From an uncultured Oscillibacter sp. (lineage in GTDB: Bacteria > Bacillota > Clostridia > Oscillospirales > Oscillospiraceae), in assembly GCA_910576865.1 (NCBI GenBank), contig CAJTKE010000006.1:1-64000 (forward strand): a DNA stretch of 64,000 nt, read 5' to 3'. Both the position numbers and the translations under genes were made by a program. Positions 16,413 through 24,551 of this stretch are shown one piece after another (position 1 is the stretch's first letter; each line of letters begins with the position of its first letter). The notes beneath the pieces are model-generated. The model was not told the DNA's origin. It worked only from the letters and a program-made list of their open reading frames with translations, and ran no database searches.

Positions 16413-17906
16413 TCAGGGCATGGCCTCCAGGACCTCCGGCAGGGTGTGGTTCAGGTCGGAGAGGCACAGGTGCCCGCCGCCGAACAGGCGGGCCAGCTGG
16501 ATCCGGTCCTGGATGGACCGGGCGCTGTGGTACCAGACGTCGGCGCCCTTCTCCCGGGTCAGGTAGGCCGAGCCGTAGCGGTCGGAGTAGTAGCTCCGGG
16601 CGCCCAGCTCCTCCTGGTAGGCCAGGAGCTGCTCCCCGGTGACGGAGGTGGAGGTCCGGCCGCTGTCCCAGATGACGGCGGTGGAGGTCAGCAGCAGCGT
16701 CAGCTTGTCGGCGTCCACCACGCCCCGGAGGCGGTTCAGGGCGTAAAAGACCTGTTCCAGGGGCTCCAGGGGGGCCACGGTCCGGCCAGCCACGGTCTCC
16801 TTCTTGTGGTCGAAGCGGAGGACCAGACGGTCCGCCGCTTCGCCCAGGGCGGCGTAGTCATAGCCGAAGATGGTGCCCTTCCAGGAGGGGGCCTCCACCC
16901 CGATGTACAAGAGCCGCTCTCCCAAACGCTCCCGGAGCATCCGGGCGGCGGCGGTGAGCACGTCCCGCTGGGAGACGGCGGTCAGGCCGGTGACGTCCAG
17001 GAACAGACCGTCGTAGGACCCGTCCTCCACCGCCTGGAACAGCACCTCCGCCAGCTTCTCCTCGTCGCCCTCCCGGACGTGGTAGGCCCCGCCGGCGACA
17101 TGGAGCAGGGCCTTGGCCCCGGCGGCGGAGACGGCGGCGCGGATGGCTTTGGCCTCCTCCCTGTCCATGGAGAAGGAGATCTGGGGCGCGCCGTTGTAGG
17201 TCAGCTTGGCGGCGGAGACGCCCACGGCCTCATAGCCCGTGAGGTCCGGCAGGCCGCTTTTGGAGGCGGTGAGGCCCAGGCGGCTGGCGGTGGGGTCGTG
17301 GAGCTTGTCGTGGAGGCGCATCATGATGGCGGCGGCCTGCTCCCGGGTGACGTGTCCCTCCGGGGAGAAGGCGGTGAAGGAGGTCCCGTCCATCAGGCCC
17401 ATGCCGTAGGCCATGACGATGTAGCCGTTGTTGGCCTTCACGTCCCGGAAGGGGAGGGACATCTCCTGGATCAGCCCGGCCACGCTGCCGTAGCCCAGGG
17501 CCCGGACCAGCATGGACGCGGCCTCGCTGCGGGTGACGGGGTCGTCGGGACGGAAGGTCCCGTCCTGGGCGGTGACGGCCCCCTGGCGGTAGGCGATCTC
17601 CACCGCGCCGGCGTACCAGATCTTCTCCGGCACGTCGTCGTAGACCGCCCCGGCGGGGGAGGTGGGCTTCCAGCCCATGACGCGGCACAGCACCACCAGG
17701 AACTCGGCCCGGGACATCTCCTTTCCCACGCCGAAGCTGCCGTCGGTCTCGGGGTAGAAGTACCGCAGGGCGACGCAGCGGTCGATATTCTCCTTGGCCC
17801 AGAAGCCCTCCGGCACGTCGGACAGGGCGGCGGCGGGGACGGTGAGCTGGCACGCCAGCAGGGCGCACAGCAGCAGGCAAGAGAGGACTCGTTTCAGTCG
17901 TTTCAT
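16413..17906 (-). CDS. S-layer homology protein with degenerate GH18-like barrel
   Basis: This secreted 497-aa protein has a signal peptide (residues 1-27, ending AAA|L) and three SLH repeats (about 29-200: DVPEGFWAKENIDRCV, DVPEKIWYAGAVEIAYRQG, FRDVKANNGYIVMAYGMGL) that would bind pyruvylated secondary wall polymer. The C-terminal 270 residues resemble the glycoside-hydrolase family 18 barrel seen in spore-wall proteins such as YdhD/YaaH. The GH18 catalytic DxxDxDxE strand is replaced by SYDGLFLDVTGL, lacking the general-acid Glu. It is thus probably a non-catalytic wall-binding protein. The promoter is at 17942-17970. Confidence 0.8.
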   Translation of the reverse strand: MKRLKRVLSCLLLCALLACQLTVPAAALSDVPEGFWAKENIDRCVALRYFYPETDGSFGVGKEMSRAEFLVVLCRVMGWKPTSPAGAVYDDVPEKIWYAGAVEIAYRQGAVTAQDGTFRPDDPVTRSEAASMLVRALGYGSVAGLIQEMSLPFRDVKANNGYIVMAYGMGLMDGTSFTAFSPEGHVTREQAAAIMMRLHDKLHDPTASRLGLTASKSGLPDLTGYEAVGVSAAKLTYNGAPQISFSMDREEAKAIRAAVSAAGAKALLHVAGGAYHVREGDEEKLAEVLFQAVEDGSYDGLFLDVTGLTAVSQRDVLTAAARMLRERLGERLLYIGVEAPSWKGTIFGYDYAALGEAADRLVLRFDHKKETVAGRTVAPLEPLEQVFYALNRLRGVVDADKLTLLLTSTAVIWDSGRTSTSVTGEQLLAYQEELGARSYYSDRYGSAYLTREKGADVWYHSARSIQDRIQLARLFGGGHLCLSDLNHTLPEVLEAMP

Positions 17907-17941
17907 ATATTTCAGCTCCTTGTGTTGGACGTTGTCTCCCT

Positions 17942-17970
17942 ATCTTAGCAGATTTTTCCCCGTTCGTCAA
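17942..17970 (-). promoter_or_regulatory. Sigma-A promoter of the SLH/GH18-like gene
   Basis: On the minus strand: TTGACG, a 17-nt spacer and TAAGAT, 36 nt upstream of the start. Confidence 0.75.
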
Positions 17971-18021
17971 ACCAAGCCTGTCGAACGCCCGGCCGTTCCG
18001 GGATTTTTTTCGCGAAAGCCC

Positions 18022-18052
18022 TTGACTTGGAGCCCGCTCCAGGTGCTATGCT
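18022..18052 (+). promoter_or_regulatory. MerR-type promoter with a 19-nt spacer and dyad
   Basis: -35 TTGACT (18022-18027) and -10 TATGCT (18047-18052) are separated by 19 nt instead of 17. The spacer carries the dyad TTGGAGCCCGCTCCAGG. Overlong spacers with a central dyad are the signature of MerR-family activation, and the regulated gene is the merR gene itself. Confidence 0.8.
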
Positions 18053-18079
18053 GTTGGGAAACGCGAAGGAGGCAGAGCC

Positions 18080-18460
18080 ATGACGATTCAGGAGGTGAGC
18101 CGGCGGTACGGCCTTTCCGCCGACACCCTGCGGTACTATGAGCGGGTGGGGCTGATCCCGCCGGTGCCCCGGACCAGGGGCGGCGCCCGGGACTATGACG
18201 GGCCGTCCCTGGGCTGGGTGGAGCTGATCAAGTGCATGCGCGCCGCCGGGGTGGGCATCGAGGCGCTGAGCGAATACTGCCGCCTGTTCCAGCAGGGGGA
18301 GGAGACCGTGGAGGCCCGGAAGGCCCTGCTGGTGGAGCAACGGCGGCAGCTGCTGGAGCGGATGGAGGACATGCAGCGGTCCTTGGACCGGCTGAACGAG
18401 AAGATCGAGAACTACGACCAGGGCCTCGCCCGGAAGGAGCGGGAGTTCCGGGGCGGTTAA
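18080..18460 (+). CDS. MerR-family transcriptional regulator
   Basis: This 126-aa regulator has an N-terminal winged helix-turn-helix (IQEVSRRYGLSADTLRYYERVGLI, residues 3-27), a wing with ARDYDGPSLGWVELIKCMRAAG, and a long dimerisation coiled coil (residues 80-126). There are no effector-binding cysteines, so it is not a metal sensor. It resembles the AdhR/YhdM-type aldehyde- or stress-responsive group, whose operators look like the TTGGAG-N3-CTCCAG dyad in its own promoter. Autoregulation is therefore likely. It ends 4 nt into the convergent MFS gene (18457-18460). Confidence 0.88.
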   Translation: MTIQEVSRRYGLSADTLRYYERVGLIPPVPRTRGGARDYDGPSLGWVELIKCMRAAGVGIEALSEYCRLFQQGEETVEARKALLVEQRRQLLERMEDMQRSLDRLNEKIENYDQGLARKEREFRGG

Positions 18461-19695
18461 ACCCCGTCCAGCTCCTGGAAGACGCCCCCGGACCAGACCG
18501 CCGCCAGGGCCGCGGCCCCCGCCGCCCCCAGCAGGACGGCCCAGGCCGGGCAGACCTCGAACAGCGCCCCGTACACCGCCTGTCCCAGGGGGGCCGCGCA
18601 GTTGGACACCGCCATGATGAAGGCCATCACCTTCCCCAGCAGCGACTCGGGTGTCTGCCCCTGGACGGCGGCGCTGAGGACCACCACCAGCAGGGTGGAG
18701 AGCACCATGACGGCGAAGCTCATGGCCGTCACGCCCCACCAGCCCGGGACGGGCGGGACCCCCGGCAGCAGGGCCGCGCCCATGCCCGCCGCCGTCAGGC
18801 TGGCGGCCAGGAGGACGGCGCGCCCCCGCCGGAGGCGCAGCCGGGACCCCAGAAGCGCCGCCAGCACGCCGCCGAAGAGTCCCCCCAGGCCCATGGCCCC
18901 CTGGGTGACGCCCAGGCGGCTGTCGCTCATGCCCAGGGTCTGGACCACCGCCACGGGAATGCCCACCACCAGGGCGGCGGACAGCACCAGATTGAAGAGG
19001 GCCAGCACCAGCATGACGGAGAGGAACACCGGCCGCTCCCGGCGGACAAAGCGCCAGCTCTCCCCCAGGTCCCGCCGGACCGTGGCCAGCACGCCGCCCG
19101 CCGCCGCCTGGGGGTGGTGGGGAATCCGGATGAACAGCTCCATGACGGCGGAGAGAAAGAAGCAGACGATGCCCACCCACAGAATGGGCCGGAGGCCGAA
19201 GGCCCCGAACAGCACGCCGCCGATGACCGGCCCCAGCAGGGCGGACAGGGTCTGCACCATGTTGATGACCGCGTTGGCGCTGGTGAGCTGCTCCGGCTCC
19301 GCCAGGAGGGGAATGCTGGCCTGGACCGCCGGCTGGTAGGCCCCGGCGATGCCGTACAGCAGCATGAGGCAGGCCACCATCAGCGGAACCAGGGGCGCCC
19401 GGTCCAGCAGGAGGGTGAAGGCCAGAATCAGGCCCGCCGTGGAGAAATCCAGGACAACCATGATGTTCCGCTTGTTCACCCGGTCCGCCACCACGCCGCC
19501 GATGGGGGCGCACAGCACGGCGGGGATGAACGCCGCCGCCCCCACCGCGCCGAACAGGGCGGGGGACCCGGTCTGCCGCAGCAGGTACAGGGGCAGGGCG
19601 AAGCGCAGGATGGCGTTGCCGAAGAGAGAGATGACCTGCCCCAGGACCACCAGGGTGAAGTCCCGGCGGAACAGGGGCGCTTGACTTGTTTTCAT
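18457..19695 (-). CDS. MFS exporter under TetR control
   Basis: This 412-aa major facilitator of the MFS_3/DHA3 (MefA-type) kind has about 12 hydrophobic helices. The loop between helices 2 and 3 (GGVVADRVNKRNIMVVLD) carries the family motif A. The start MKTSQAPLF at 19695 is chosen because it follows AAAGGAGTGT; the longer open frame would run through the operator. It lies downstream of, and on the same strand as, a tetR gene, and a 21-bp palindrome (19723-19743) occupies its promoter. It is presumably a drug or toxic-metabolite exporter; the substrate is unknown. Confidence 0.88.
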   Translation of the reverse strand: MKTSQAPLFRRDFTLVVLGQVISLFGNAILRFALPLYLLRQTGSPALFGAVGAAAFIPAVLCAPIGGVVADRVNKRNIMVVLDFSTAGLILAFTLLLDRAPLVPLMVACLMLLYGIAGAYQPAVQASIPLLAEPEQLTSANAVINMVQTLSALLGPVIGGVLFGAFGLRPILWVGIVCFFLSAVMELFIRIPHHPQAAAGGVLATVRRDLGESWRFVRRERPVFLSVMLVLALFNLVLSAALVVGIPVAVVQTLGMSDSRLGVTQGAMGLGGLFGGVLAALLGSRLRLRRGRAVLLAASLTAAGMGAALLPGVPPVPGWWGVTAMSFAVMVLSTLLVVVLSAAVQGQTPESLLGKVMAFIMAVSNCAAPLGQAVYGALFEVCPAWAVLLGAAGAAALAAVWSGGVFQELDGV

Positions 19696-19722
19696 AGGGA
19701 CACTCCTTTTTTTGGTCATTTT

Positions 19723-19743
19723 AAAAACCGACCGTCGGTTTTT
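19723..19743. promoter_or_regulatory. TetR operator upstream of the MFS gene
   Basis: A perfect 10-1-10 palindrome, AAAAACCGAC-C-GTCGGTTTTT, overlaps the likely -10 (TATAAA on the minus strand). The core AAACCG-N5-CGGTTT is repeated at the tetR promoter (20475-20491). Confidence 0.8.
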
Positions 19744-19784
19744 ATATCTCCAAAAAGAAACTGCCCGCGCGCGGCAGTCTCTTT

Positions 19785-20453
19785 TCAGCCGTTGGTTTTT
19801 TCCGGCGGGCACCGGCCCAGTCCGGCGTAGTGCTCCAGCAGCTCGATGCTCTCCCGGTCGATCATCTCGGGGATGCCGAAGCGGAAGAACAGCTGGTTGT
19901 AGATCTCACACCGGGCCCGGAGCTCCTCCGGGGTGGTGGGCTGAACCACGGGGTTGACCCAGCCGTCGGCCAGCAGCAGCATGGCCTCCGCCAGCTCCTT
20001 GGGGTGGTCCGTGCGGATGGAGCCGTCGGCCACGCCCTGGCGGATGATGGGCTCCAGGAACTCCGGCACGACCTCCATGAAAAGGCTCTGCAGTTCCGCC
20101 GCCAGAAACTTGGGGTTGTCGATGAGATAGGGCATCATGGAGTACATTTTCGACTGTTTGTCCGGGTGCAGGGAGACCTTGAAGATGGTCCGCAGCTTCT
20201 CCAGGCCGTTGAGGGAGGGGCCGTCCCGGACGGCCACCAGCTCCCCGGCGTTCCGCTGCCCGATGCGGTCGCAGACGGCGTAGAAAATGTCCTCCTTGGA
20301 GGCGAAGTGGTGGTAGATGGCCCCCTTGGAAAGGCCCGTCTCGTCGATGATCTCCTGGAGGGAGGCCCGGTCATAGCCCGTTTCAATGAACAGCCGCTCC
20401 GCCGTGTCCAGGATCTTCCGCACCGTCTCCTCCGGGTACTTGTTCCGTGCCAC
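19785..20453 (-). CDS. TetR/AcrR-family repressor
   Basis: This 222-aa repressor has an N-terminal DNA-binding helix-turn-helix (ASLQEIIDETGLSKGAIYHHFASKEDIFYAV, about residues 30-60) and a helical ligand domain of roughly 150 residues. It is the first gene of a two-gene unit with the MFS exporter. Shared AAACCG-N5-CGGTTT palindromes in both promoters indicate that it represses itself and the exporter until an unknown ligand binds. Confidence 0.9.
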   Translation of the reverse strand: MARNKYPEETVRKILDTAERLFIETGYDRASLQEIIDETGLSKGAIYHHFASKEDIFYAVCDRIGQRNAGELVAVRDGPSLNGLEKLRTIFKVSLHPDKQSKMYSMMPYLIDNPKFLAAELQSLFMEVVPEFLEPIIRQGVADGSIRTDHPKELAEAMLLLADGWVNPVVQPTTPEELRARCEIYNQLFFRFGIPEMIDRESIELLEHYAGLGRCPPEKTNG

Positions 20454-20474
20454 AGGGCCGTCCTCCCCTCATAC

Positions 20475-20491
20475 AAACCGCTGGTCGGTTT
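20475..20491. promoter_or_regulatory. TetR operator in the tetR promoter
   Basis: AAACCG-CTGGT-CGGTTT has the same half-sites and spacing as the MFS operator. It lies just downstream of the -10 of the tetR promoter, so binding would block initiation. Confidence 0.75.
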
Positions 20492-20493
20492 CT

Positions 20494-20522
20494 AATATAC
20501 CACTCCGGGCGGCCGGTGTCAA
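20494..20522 (-). promoter_or_regulatory. Sigma-A promoter of tetR
   Basis: On the minus strand: TTGACA, a 17-nt spacer and TATATT, followed directly by the TetR operator. Confidence 0.8.
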
Positions 20523-20582
20523 GGGAAACTCTCCGGGGCTCCGCCGGGCCTGCTGTTTTTTTCACAGAGTCTGTTTTCACTC

Positions 20583-20611
20583 TTGCTTTTTGAGGGAAAA
20601 CAGGGTATAGT
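20583..20611 (+). promoter_or_regulatory. Sigma-A promoter of pckA
   Basis: -35 TTGCTT, a 17-nt spacer and -10 TATAGT, 71 nt upstream of the start. Confidence 0.75.
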
Positions 20612-20682
20612 AAACTGGTAATTCCAGCGGCCCTGCTCTTCACCAGGCGCAGGCGTTTTGACATCTTAAAGGAGGAACAGAT

Positions 20683-22371
20683 ATGTCTACGAAAGCCTAT
20701 TACCCCAGAACCGAGATCGGACCCGGCAAGGTCGGGTTCTCCAAGACCCGCTCCATCATTGAGGCCCCCTTCTACGGCAACAACGTCGTGAAGATCAACT
20801 CCCTCCGGGAGGCCTATGACATGGCCAAGAACTCTCCCGGCACCGTGGTTACTGACATGCCCGTCTACCGGGGCGAGGAGTTCGGCCTGGAGCCCGACGC
20901 CAAGGTCCTGCTGTTCAACGACGGTTCCATCACCGGCCGCTACGCCGCCGCCCGCCGGATTACCGGAAAGCCCGGCGTGGACACCACCGCCCTGGACAAG
21001 ATCGTCATGGACGCCGTCTATGACACCCGCTGGAAGACCATGTACCACGCCGAGGTCTTCATCGGCCTGGACCCCGAGTTCATGGTCAAGGCCCACCTGC
21101 TGATTCCCGAGGGGGAGGAGAACCTCCTGTACAACTGGATGCTGAACTTCCAGTATCAGTCCGACGAGTACGTCAAGATGTACAAGAAGTCCAAGCCCGT
21201 GGGCGACGGCAAAGAGCCCGACATCTATATCTTCTCCGATCCCCAGTGGACCGGCGCGCCGGGTCGTGAGGACATCTGCGACCCCAAGTGCCTGTGCTAC
21301 TTCAACACGGACACCAACTGCGCCGCCATCCTGGGCATGCGCTACTTCGGCGAGCACAAGAAGGGCACGCTGACCCTGGCCTGGGCCATCGCCAACCGCA
21401 ACGGCTACGCCTCCTGCCACGGCGGCCAGAAGGAGTACACCCTGGACGACGGCAGCAAGTACGTGGCGGCGGTCTTCGGCCTCTCCGGCTCCGGCAAGTC
21501 CACCCTGACCCACGCCAAGCACAGCGGGAAATACCCCTCCATCAAGGTGCTGCATGACGACGCGTTCATCATCAACTCCGACACCTGCGCCTCCATCGCC
21601 CTGGAGCCCACCTACTTCGACAAGACCGCCGACTATCCCGTCCCCTCCGAGGACAACAAGTACCTGCTGACCGCCCAGAACTGCTCCGCCACCCTGGACG
21701 ACGAGGGCAAGATCGTCCTGGTCACCGAGGACGTCCGGAACGGCAACGGCCGGGCCATCAAGTCCAAGCTCTGGTCCCCCAACCGGGTGGACAAGATCGA
21801 CTCTCCCGTCAACGCCATCTTCTGGATCATGAAGGACCCCACCATCCCCCCCATCGTGAAGCTCAGCGGCGCGTCCCTGGCCTCCGTCATGGGCGCCACC
21901 CTGGCCACCAAGCGCTCCAGCGCCGAGCGGCTGAAGGAAGGCGTGGACCCCAACGCCCTGGTGGTGGAGCCCTACGCCAACCCCTTCCGCACCTATCCGC
22001 TGGTGAACGACTATGAGAAGTTCAAGAAGCTGGTGGCGGAAAAGAACGTGGCCTGCTATATCATCAACACCGGCGACTTCATGGGCAAAAAGGTCCAGAA
22101 GGAGGACACCCTGGGCATCCTGGAGGCCGTCGTCGAGGGCAAGGCCAGGTTCGAGACCTGGGGCCCCTTCGAGGACATCGAGATCTTCAAGTGGGAGGGC
22201 TTCGTACCCGACCTGAGCGACAAGGAGTATGTCGCCCAGCTGAAGGCCCGGATGCAGGACCGTCTGAACTATGTCACCAACCTGGACACCGAAGAGGGCG
22301 GCTTCAACAAGCTCCCCGCCGACGCCGCCGCGGCCATCAAGAAGGTCGTGGACGAGGCGAACACCCTGTAA
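20683..22371 (+). CDS. pckA: Phosphoenolpyruvate carboxykinase (ATP)
   Basis: This enzyme interconverts oxaloacetate + ATP and PEP + CO2 + ADP. In fermenters it often runs toward oxaloacetate, fixing CO2 for succinate or amino acid synthesis. The 562-aa protein has the kinase-1a P-loop GLSGSGKSTL near residue 268, the metal/kinase-2 region LHDDAFIINSDT, and the adenine-site region around GRAIKSKLWSPNRV. It is somewhat longer than and divergent from E. coli PckA, resembling the variant common in Clostridia. It has an AAAGGAGGAA ribosome site, its own promoter and a terminator, so it is monocistronic. Confidence 0.88.
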   Translation: MSTKAYYPRTEIGPGKVGFSKTRSIIEAPFYGNNVVKINSLREAYDMAKNSPGTVVTDMPVYRGEEFGLEPDAKVLLFNDGSITGRYAAARRITGKPGVDTTALDKIVMDAVYDTRWKTMYHAEVFIGLDPEFMVKAHLLIPEGEENLLYNWMLNFQYQSDEYVKMYKKSKPVGDGKEPDIYIFSDPQWTGAPGREDICDPKCLCYFNTDTNCAAILGMRYFGEHKKGTLTLAWAIANRNGYASCHGGQKEYTLDDGSKYVAAVFGLSGSGKSTLTHAKHSGKYPSIKVLHDDAFIINSDTCASIALEPTYFDKTADYPVPSEDNKYLLTAQNCSATLDDEGKIVLVTEDVRNGNGRAIKSKLWSPNRVDKIDSPVNAIFWIMKDPTIPPIVKLSGASLASVMGATLATKRSSAERLKEGVDPNALVVEPYANPFRTYPLVNDYEKFKKLVAEKNVACYIINTGDFMGKKVQKEDTLGILEAVVEGKARFETWGPFEDIEIFKWEGFVPDLSDKEYVAQLKARMQDRLNYVTNLDTEEGGFNKLPADAAAAIKKVVDEANTL

Positions 22372-22386
22372 GCAGCGCACTCCACC

Positions 22387-22417
22387 CGGAGGGCGGACGC
22401 CCGCCCTCCGCTTTTTT
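22387..22417 (+). terminator. Terminator after pckA
   Basis: A 10-bp stem CGGAGGGCGG/CCGCCCTCCG with an ACGC loop, then CTTTTTT. It sits immediately before the ribosome site of the next gene. Confidence 0.9.
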
Positions 22418-22430
22418 GGGGGGATTGTGG

Positions 22431-22967
22431 ATGGAATTCTGGAAAAAACCCCTCTGGCGGGTTCCGGTGGTTTTGGGAGCGCTGGGCGTCATCAACCGCC
22501 TGCTCACCTTGGCCGGGAGCATGATCTGGGTCTCGATCCAGCGGGCCCGGGGCCCGGGGCCGGACGGAAGCATCGTCATTGGCACCGGCTATTTGCGGGA
22601 AATCCTGACCGTTGCGGGTGCTCTGCTGTTCTGGTGGGCGGGGTGGAGGTTCGTCCGGGGACTGACCCGGCGGGAGATCTTCTGGTCCGCGTCCATCATG
22701 GTGCTGGTGAACGCCGCCCTGCTGGCGGCGGAGCAGATCGGGCAGGCCGTCACCGGAAGCTACCCCATGTGGGTGTACCGCCTGTACGCCCTGACGGAGG
22801 GAACCTCCTGGGTCAGCCAGCTGTTCTTCCGGCTCTTTCTGGCGGCGGGGCTTACATCCAGCCTGTGGGTGGTCCCCGGCATGTTCGCGCCATACCTCTA
22901 CTTGGTGTTCGCCAAAAAAGACGCCCCTCTTTCAGGAACATCCAAGCAAATCGAAAGAGAAGAATAG
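22431..22967 (+). CDS. Hypothetical four-helix membrane protein
   Basis: This 178-aa protein has four hydrophobic segments: VVLGALGVINRLLTLAGSMI, EILTVAGALLFWWAGW, ASIMVLVNAALLAAEQIGQ, and a C-terminal pair around LFFRLFLAAG and LWVVPGMFAPYLYLVF. The third resembles small DUF-type inner-membrane proteins, but I cannot name the family. The start ATG 22431 follows a G-rich stretch (GGGGGGAT) that doubles as the tail of the pckA terminator, so expression may depend on read-through. A strong terminator follows. Confidence 0.65.
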   Translation: MEFWKKPLWRVPVVLGALGVINRLLTLAGSMIWVSIQRARGPGPDGSIVIGTGYLREILTVAGALLFWWAGWRFVRGLTRREIFWSASIMVLVNAALLAAEQIGQAVTGSYPMWVYRLYALTEGTSWVSQLFFRLFLAAGLTSSLWVVPGMFAPYLYLVFAKKDAPLSGTSKQIEREE

Positions 22968-23002
22968 CGCTCTTGATTTACAGCGTCTCGCCCGGAAAGG
23001 CG

Positions 23003-23047
23003 CGCAGAAGCTCCAAGCGGCAAAGCCGCTTGGAGCTTCTGCGTTTT
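23003..23047 (+). terminator. Terminator after the membrane protein gene
   Basis: A very long stem CGCAGAAGCTCCAAGCGGC with its complement and an AAA loop, then TTTT. Confidence 0.9.
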
Positions 23048-23123
23048 CCTGAAAATATTACAGTCCCCTCCAGACCCCCGGCCGGAGGCGGAGCAGGCCC
23101 GGGCGCTGGCGGAGCAGGAGCGG

Positions 23124-24551
23124 TCAGGACTTCAAAACAATGCATTTCACCTGACTGAGCTCCTCCAGGGTATACCGTCCGCCCTCCCGGCCCAGACCGC
23201 TCATTTTATAGCCGCCAAAGGGCTGGTCGCAGGTGCGGTACGCGCCGGAGCCGCCGACCACGCAGGTGCCCGCCCGCAGGGACCGGGCCACCCGCATCAT
23301 GGTGGGCATGTCCTTTCCCAGCACGCCGGAGGACAGGCCGTACATGCTGCGGTTTGCCAGCTCCACCGCCTCGTCCACGGTCTGATAGACCAGCATGGAC
23401 CAGACGGGGCCGAAGAGCTCCAGGTCCCTGGCCGCGTCCGCCTCCGCCGTGAGTTCCATCAGCGTCGGCTCGAAGAACGTTTTTCCGAGACGGTGACCCC
23501 CATGGAGAATCCTGCCTCCCTGCCGGACACTCAGGGCAAGCTGCGCCTCCAGGTCGCCGGCGGCCTTCTCGGAGATCAGCGGGCCGCAGGTGGTTTCCGG
23601 CGCCCGGGGATCTCCCACCACGACCTGGCGCAGTTTTTCCCGGAGCTTTGCGGCAAAGGCGTCCCTCATGGACCGGTGCACAAAAAAGCGCTTTCCGGCA
23701 CAGCAGGTTTGCCCGCAGTTCCCGATTCTGGAGCGGAACGCCTCTTCGGCGGCTTCGTCCACGTCCGCGTCGGGGAGGATGATCAGCGCGTCGTTGCCGC
23801 CCAGCTCCAGGTGGGTGCGGTGCAGATGCCCGGCGCAGTTCTTCGCGATTTGGATGCCCACCTGGGTGCTTCCGGTGAGATTCACCAGCGCCACCCGGGG
23901 ATCCGAGGTCAGCCACTCGCCAATTTTCCCGCCGCTGCCGGTCACGATCTGCACGGCATTTCCGGGAACACCGCTCTCCAGCAGCAGCTGGGTGCAGCGG
24001 ATATCGGTCAGCGGCGTGTCGGACGCCGGCTTGATGAGGACCGCGTTGCCCATCAGCAGCGCGGGAATGACCTTGTGCATATAGGCGTCGATGGGGAAGT
24101 TATAGGGCAGGATGCACACGACGACGCCCAAGGGCTCCCGGACCGTGACCAGCAGATCGTTTTCCGTGCCCTCGCGGTTCCCCATGGGGAAGGTCTCTCC
24201 GCCCAGGGTCCGGGCCAGCTCCGCGTAATGCTCGCCCAGCTCCAGGCTGCCGTCAATGCAGCCCTGGGCGGCGGCGGTGATTTTTCCGGTCTCCCGCTGC
24301 AGCAGCTCCGCCAGCTCCGCCCGGTGCCGCCGGAAGGCCTCCAGGAATGTTCGAATGATTTGAATGCGCCGGTGGAGCGGACAGGCGGCCCACTCCTCCG
24401 CGCCCCGCCGGGCGCAGTCCAGAGCGGTCATGACGTCCGCCCTCGACGCGGCGGGAACCTCGTCGATTTTTTCCAGAGTGGCGGGGTTCAGAACGGAGAT
24501 TTTTCCGCCGTCGGAAGCCTCCGTCCATCGCCCTCCAATCAACATTTTCAT
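23124..24551 (-). CDS. NAD(P)-dependent aldehyde dehydrogenase
   Basis: This 475-aa ALDH-superfamily enzyme oxidises an aldehyde to a carboxylate. It has an N-terminal NAD-binding fold with ILPYNFPIDAYMHKVIPALL, the catalytic-site Glu in THLELGGND, the catalytic Cys in GNCGQTCCAGKR, and the C-terminal QPFGGYKMSGLGREGG motif. It looks closest to succinate-semialdehyde/lactaldehyde-type members. It is the last gene of the leftward cluster and overlaps the lacI-type gene by 4 nt (ATGA). In this context it probably oxidises an aldehyde arising from the amino-sugar-like substrate; the specificity is not deducible. Confidence 0.88.
   Translation of the reverse strand: MKMLIGGRWTEASDGGKISVLNPATLEKIDEVPAASRADVMTALDCARRGAEEWAACPLHRRIQIIRTFLEAFRRHRAELAELLQRETGKITAAAQGCIDGSLELGEHYAELARTLGGETFPMGNREGTENDLLVTVREPLGVVVCILPYNFPIDAYMHKVIPALLMGNAVLIKPASDTPLTDIRCTQLLLESGVPGNAVQIVTGSGGKIGEWLTSDPRVALVNLTGSTQVGIQIAKNCAGHLHRTHLELGGNDALIILPDADVDEAAEEAFRSRIGNCGQTCCAGKRFFVHRSMRDAFAAKLREKLRQVVVGDPRAPETTCGPLISEKAAGDLEAQLALSVRQGGRILHGGHRLGKTFFEPTLMELTAEADAARDLELFGPVWSMLVYQTVDEAVELANRSMYGLSSGVLGKDMPTMMRVARSLRAGTCVVGGSGAYRTCDQPFGGYKMSGLGREGGRYTLEELSQVKCIVLKS

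Noticed and set aside
20383..22380. Long minus-strand open frame opposite pckA
   Set aside because: Shadow of pckA; repetitive Gly/Val/Leu/Asp composition, and it would run into the tetR control region.
23048..23123. Possible remnant gene tail (reads like PEAEQARALAEQERSG)
   Set aside because: Only about 20 codons, no start or ribosome site; too short to call a pseudogene.
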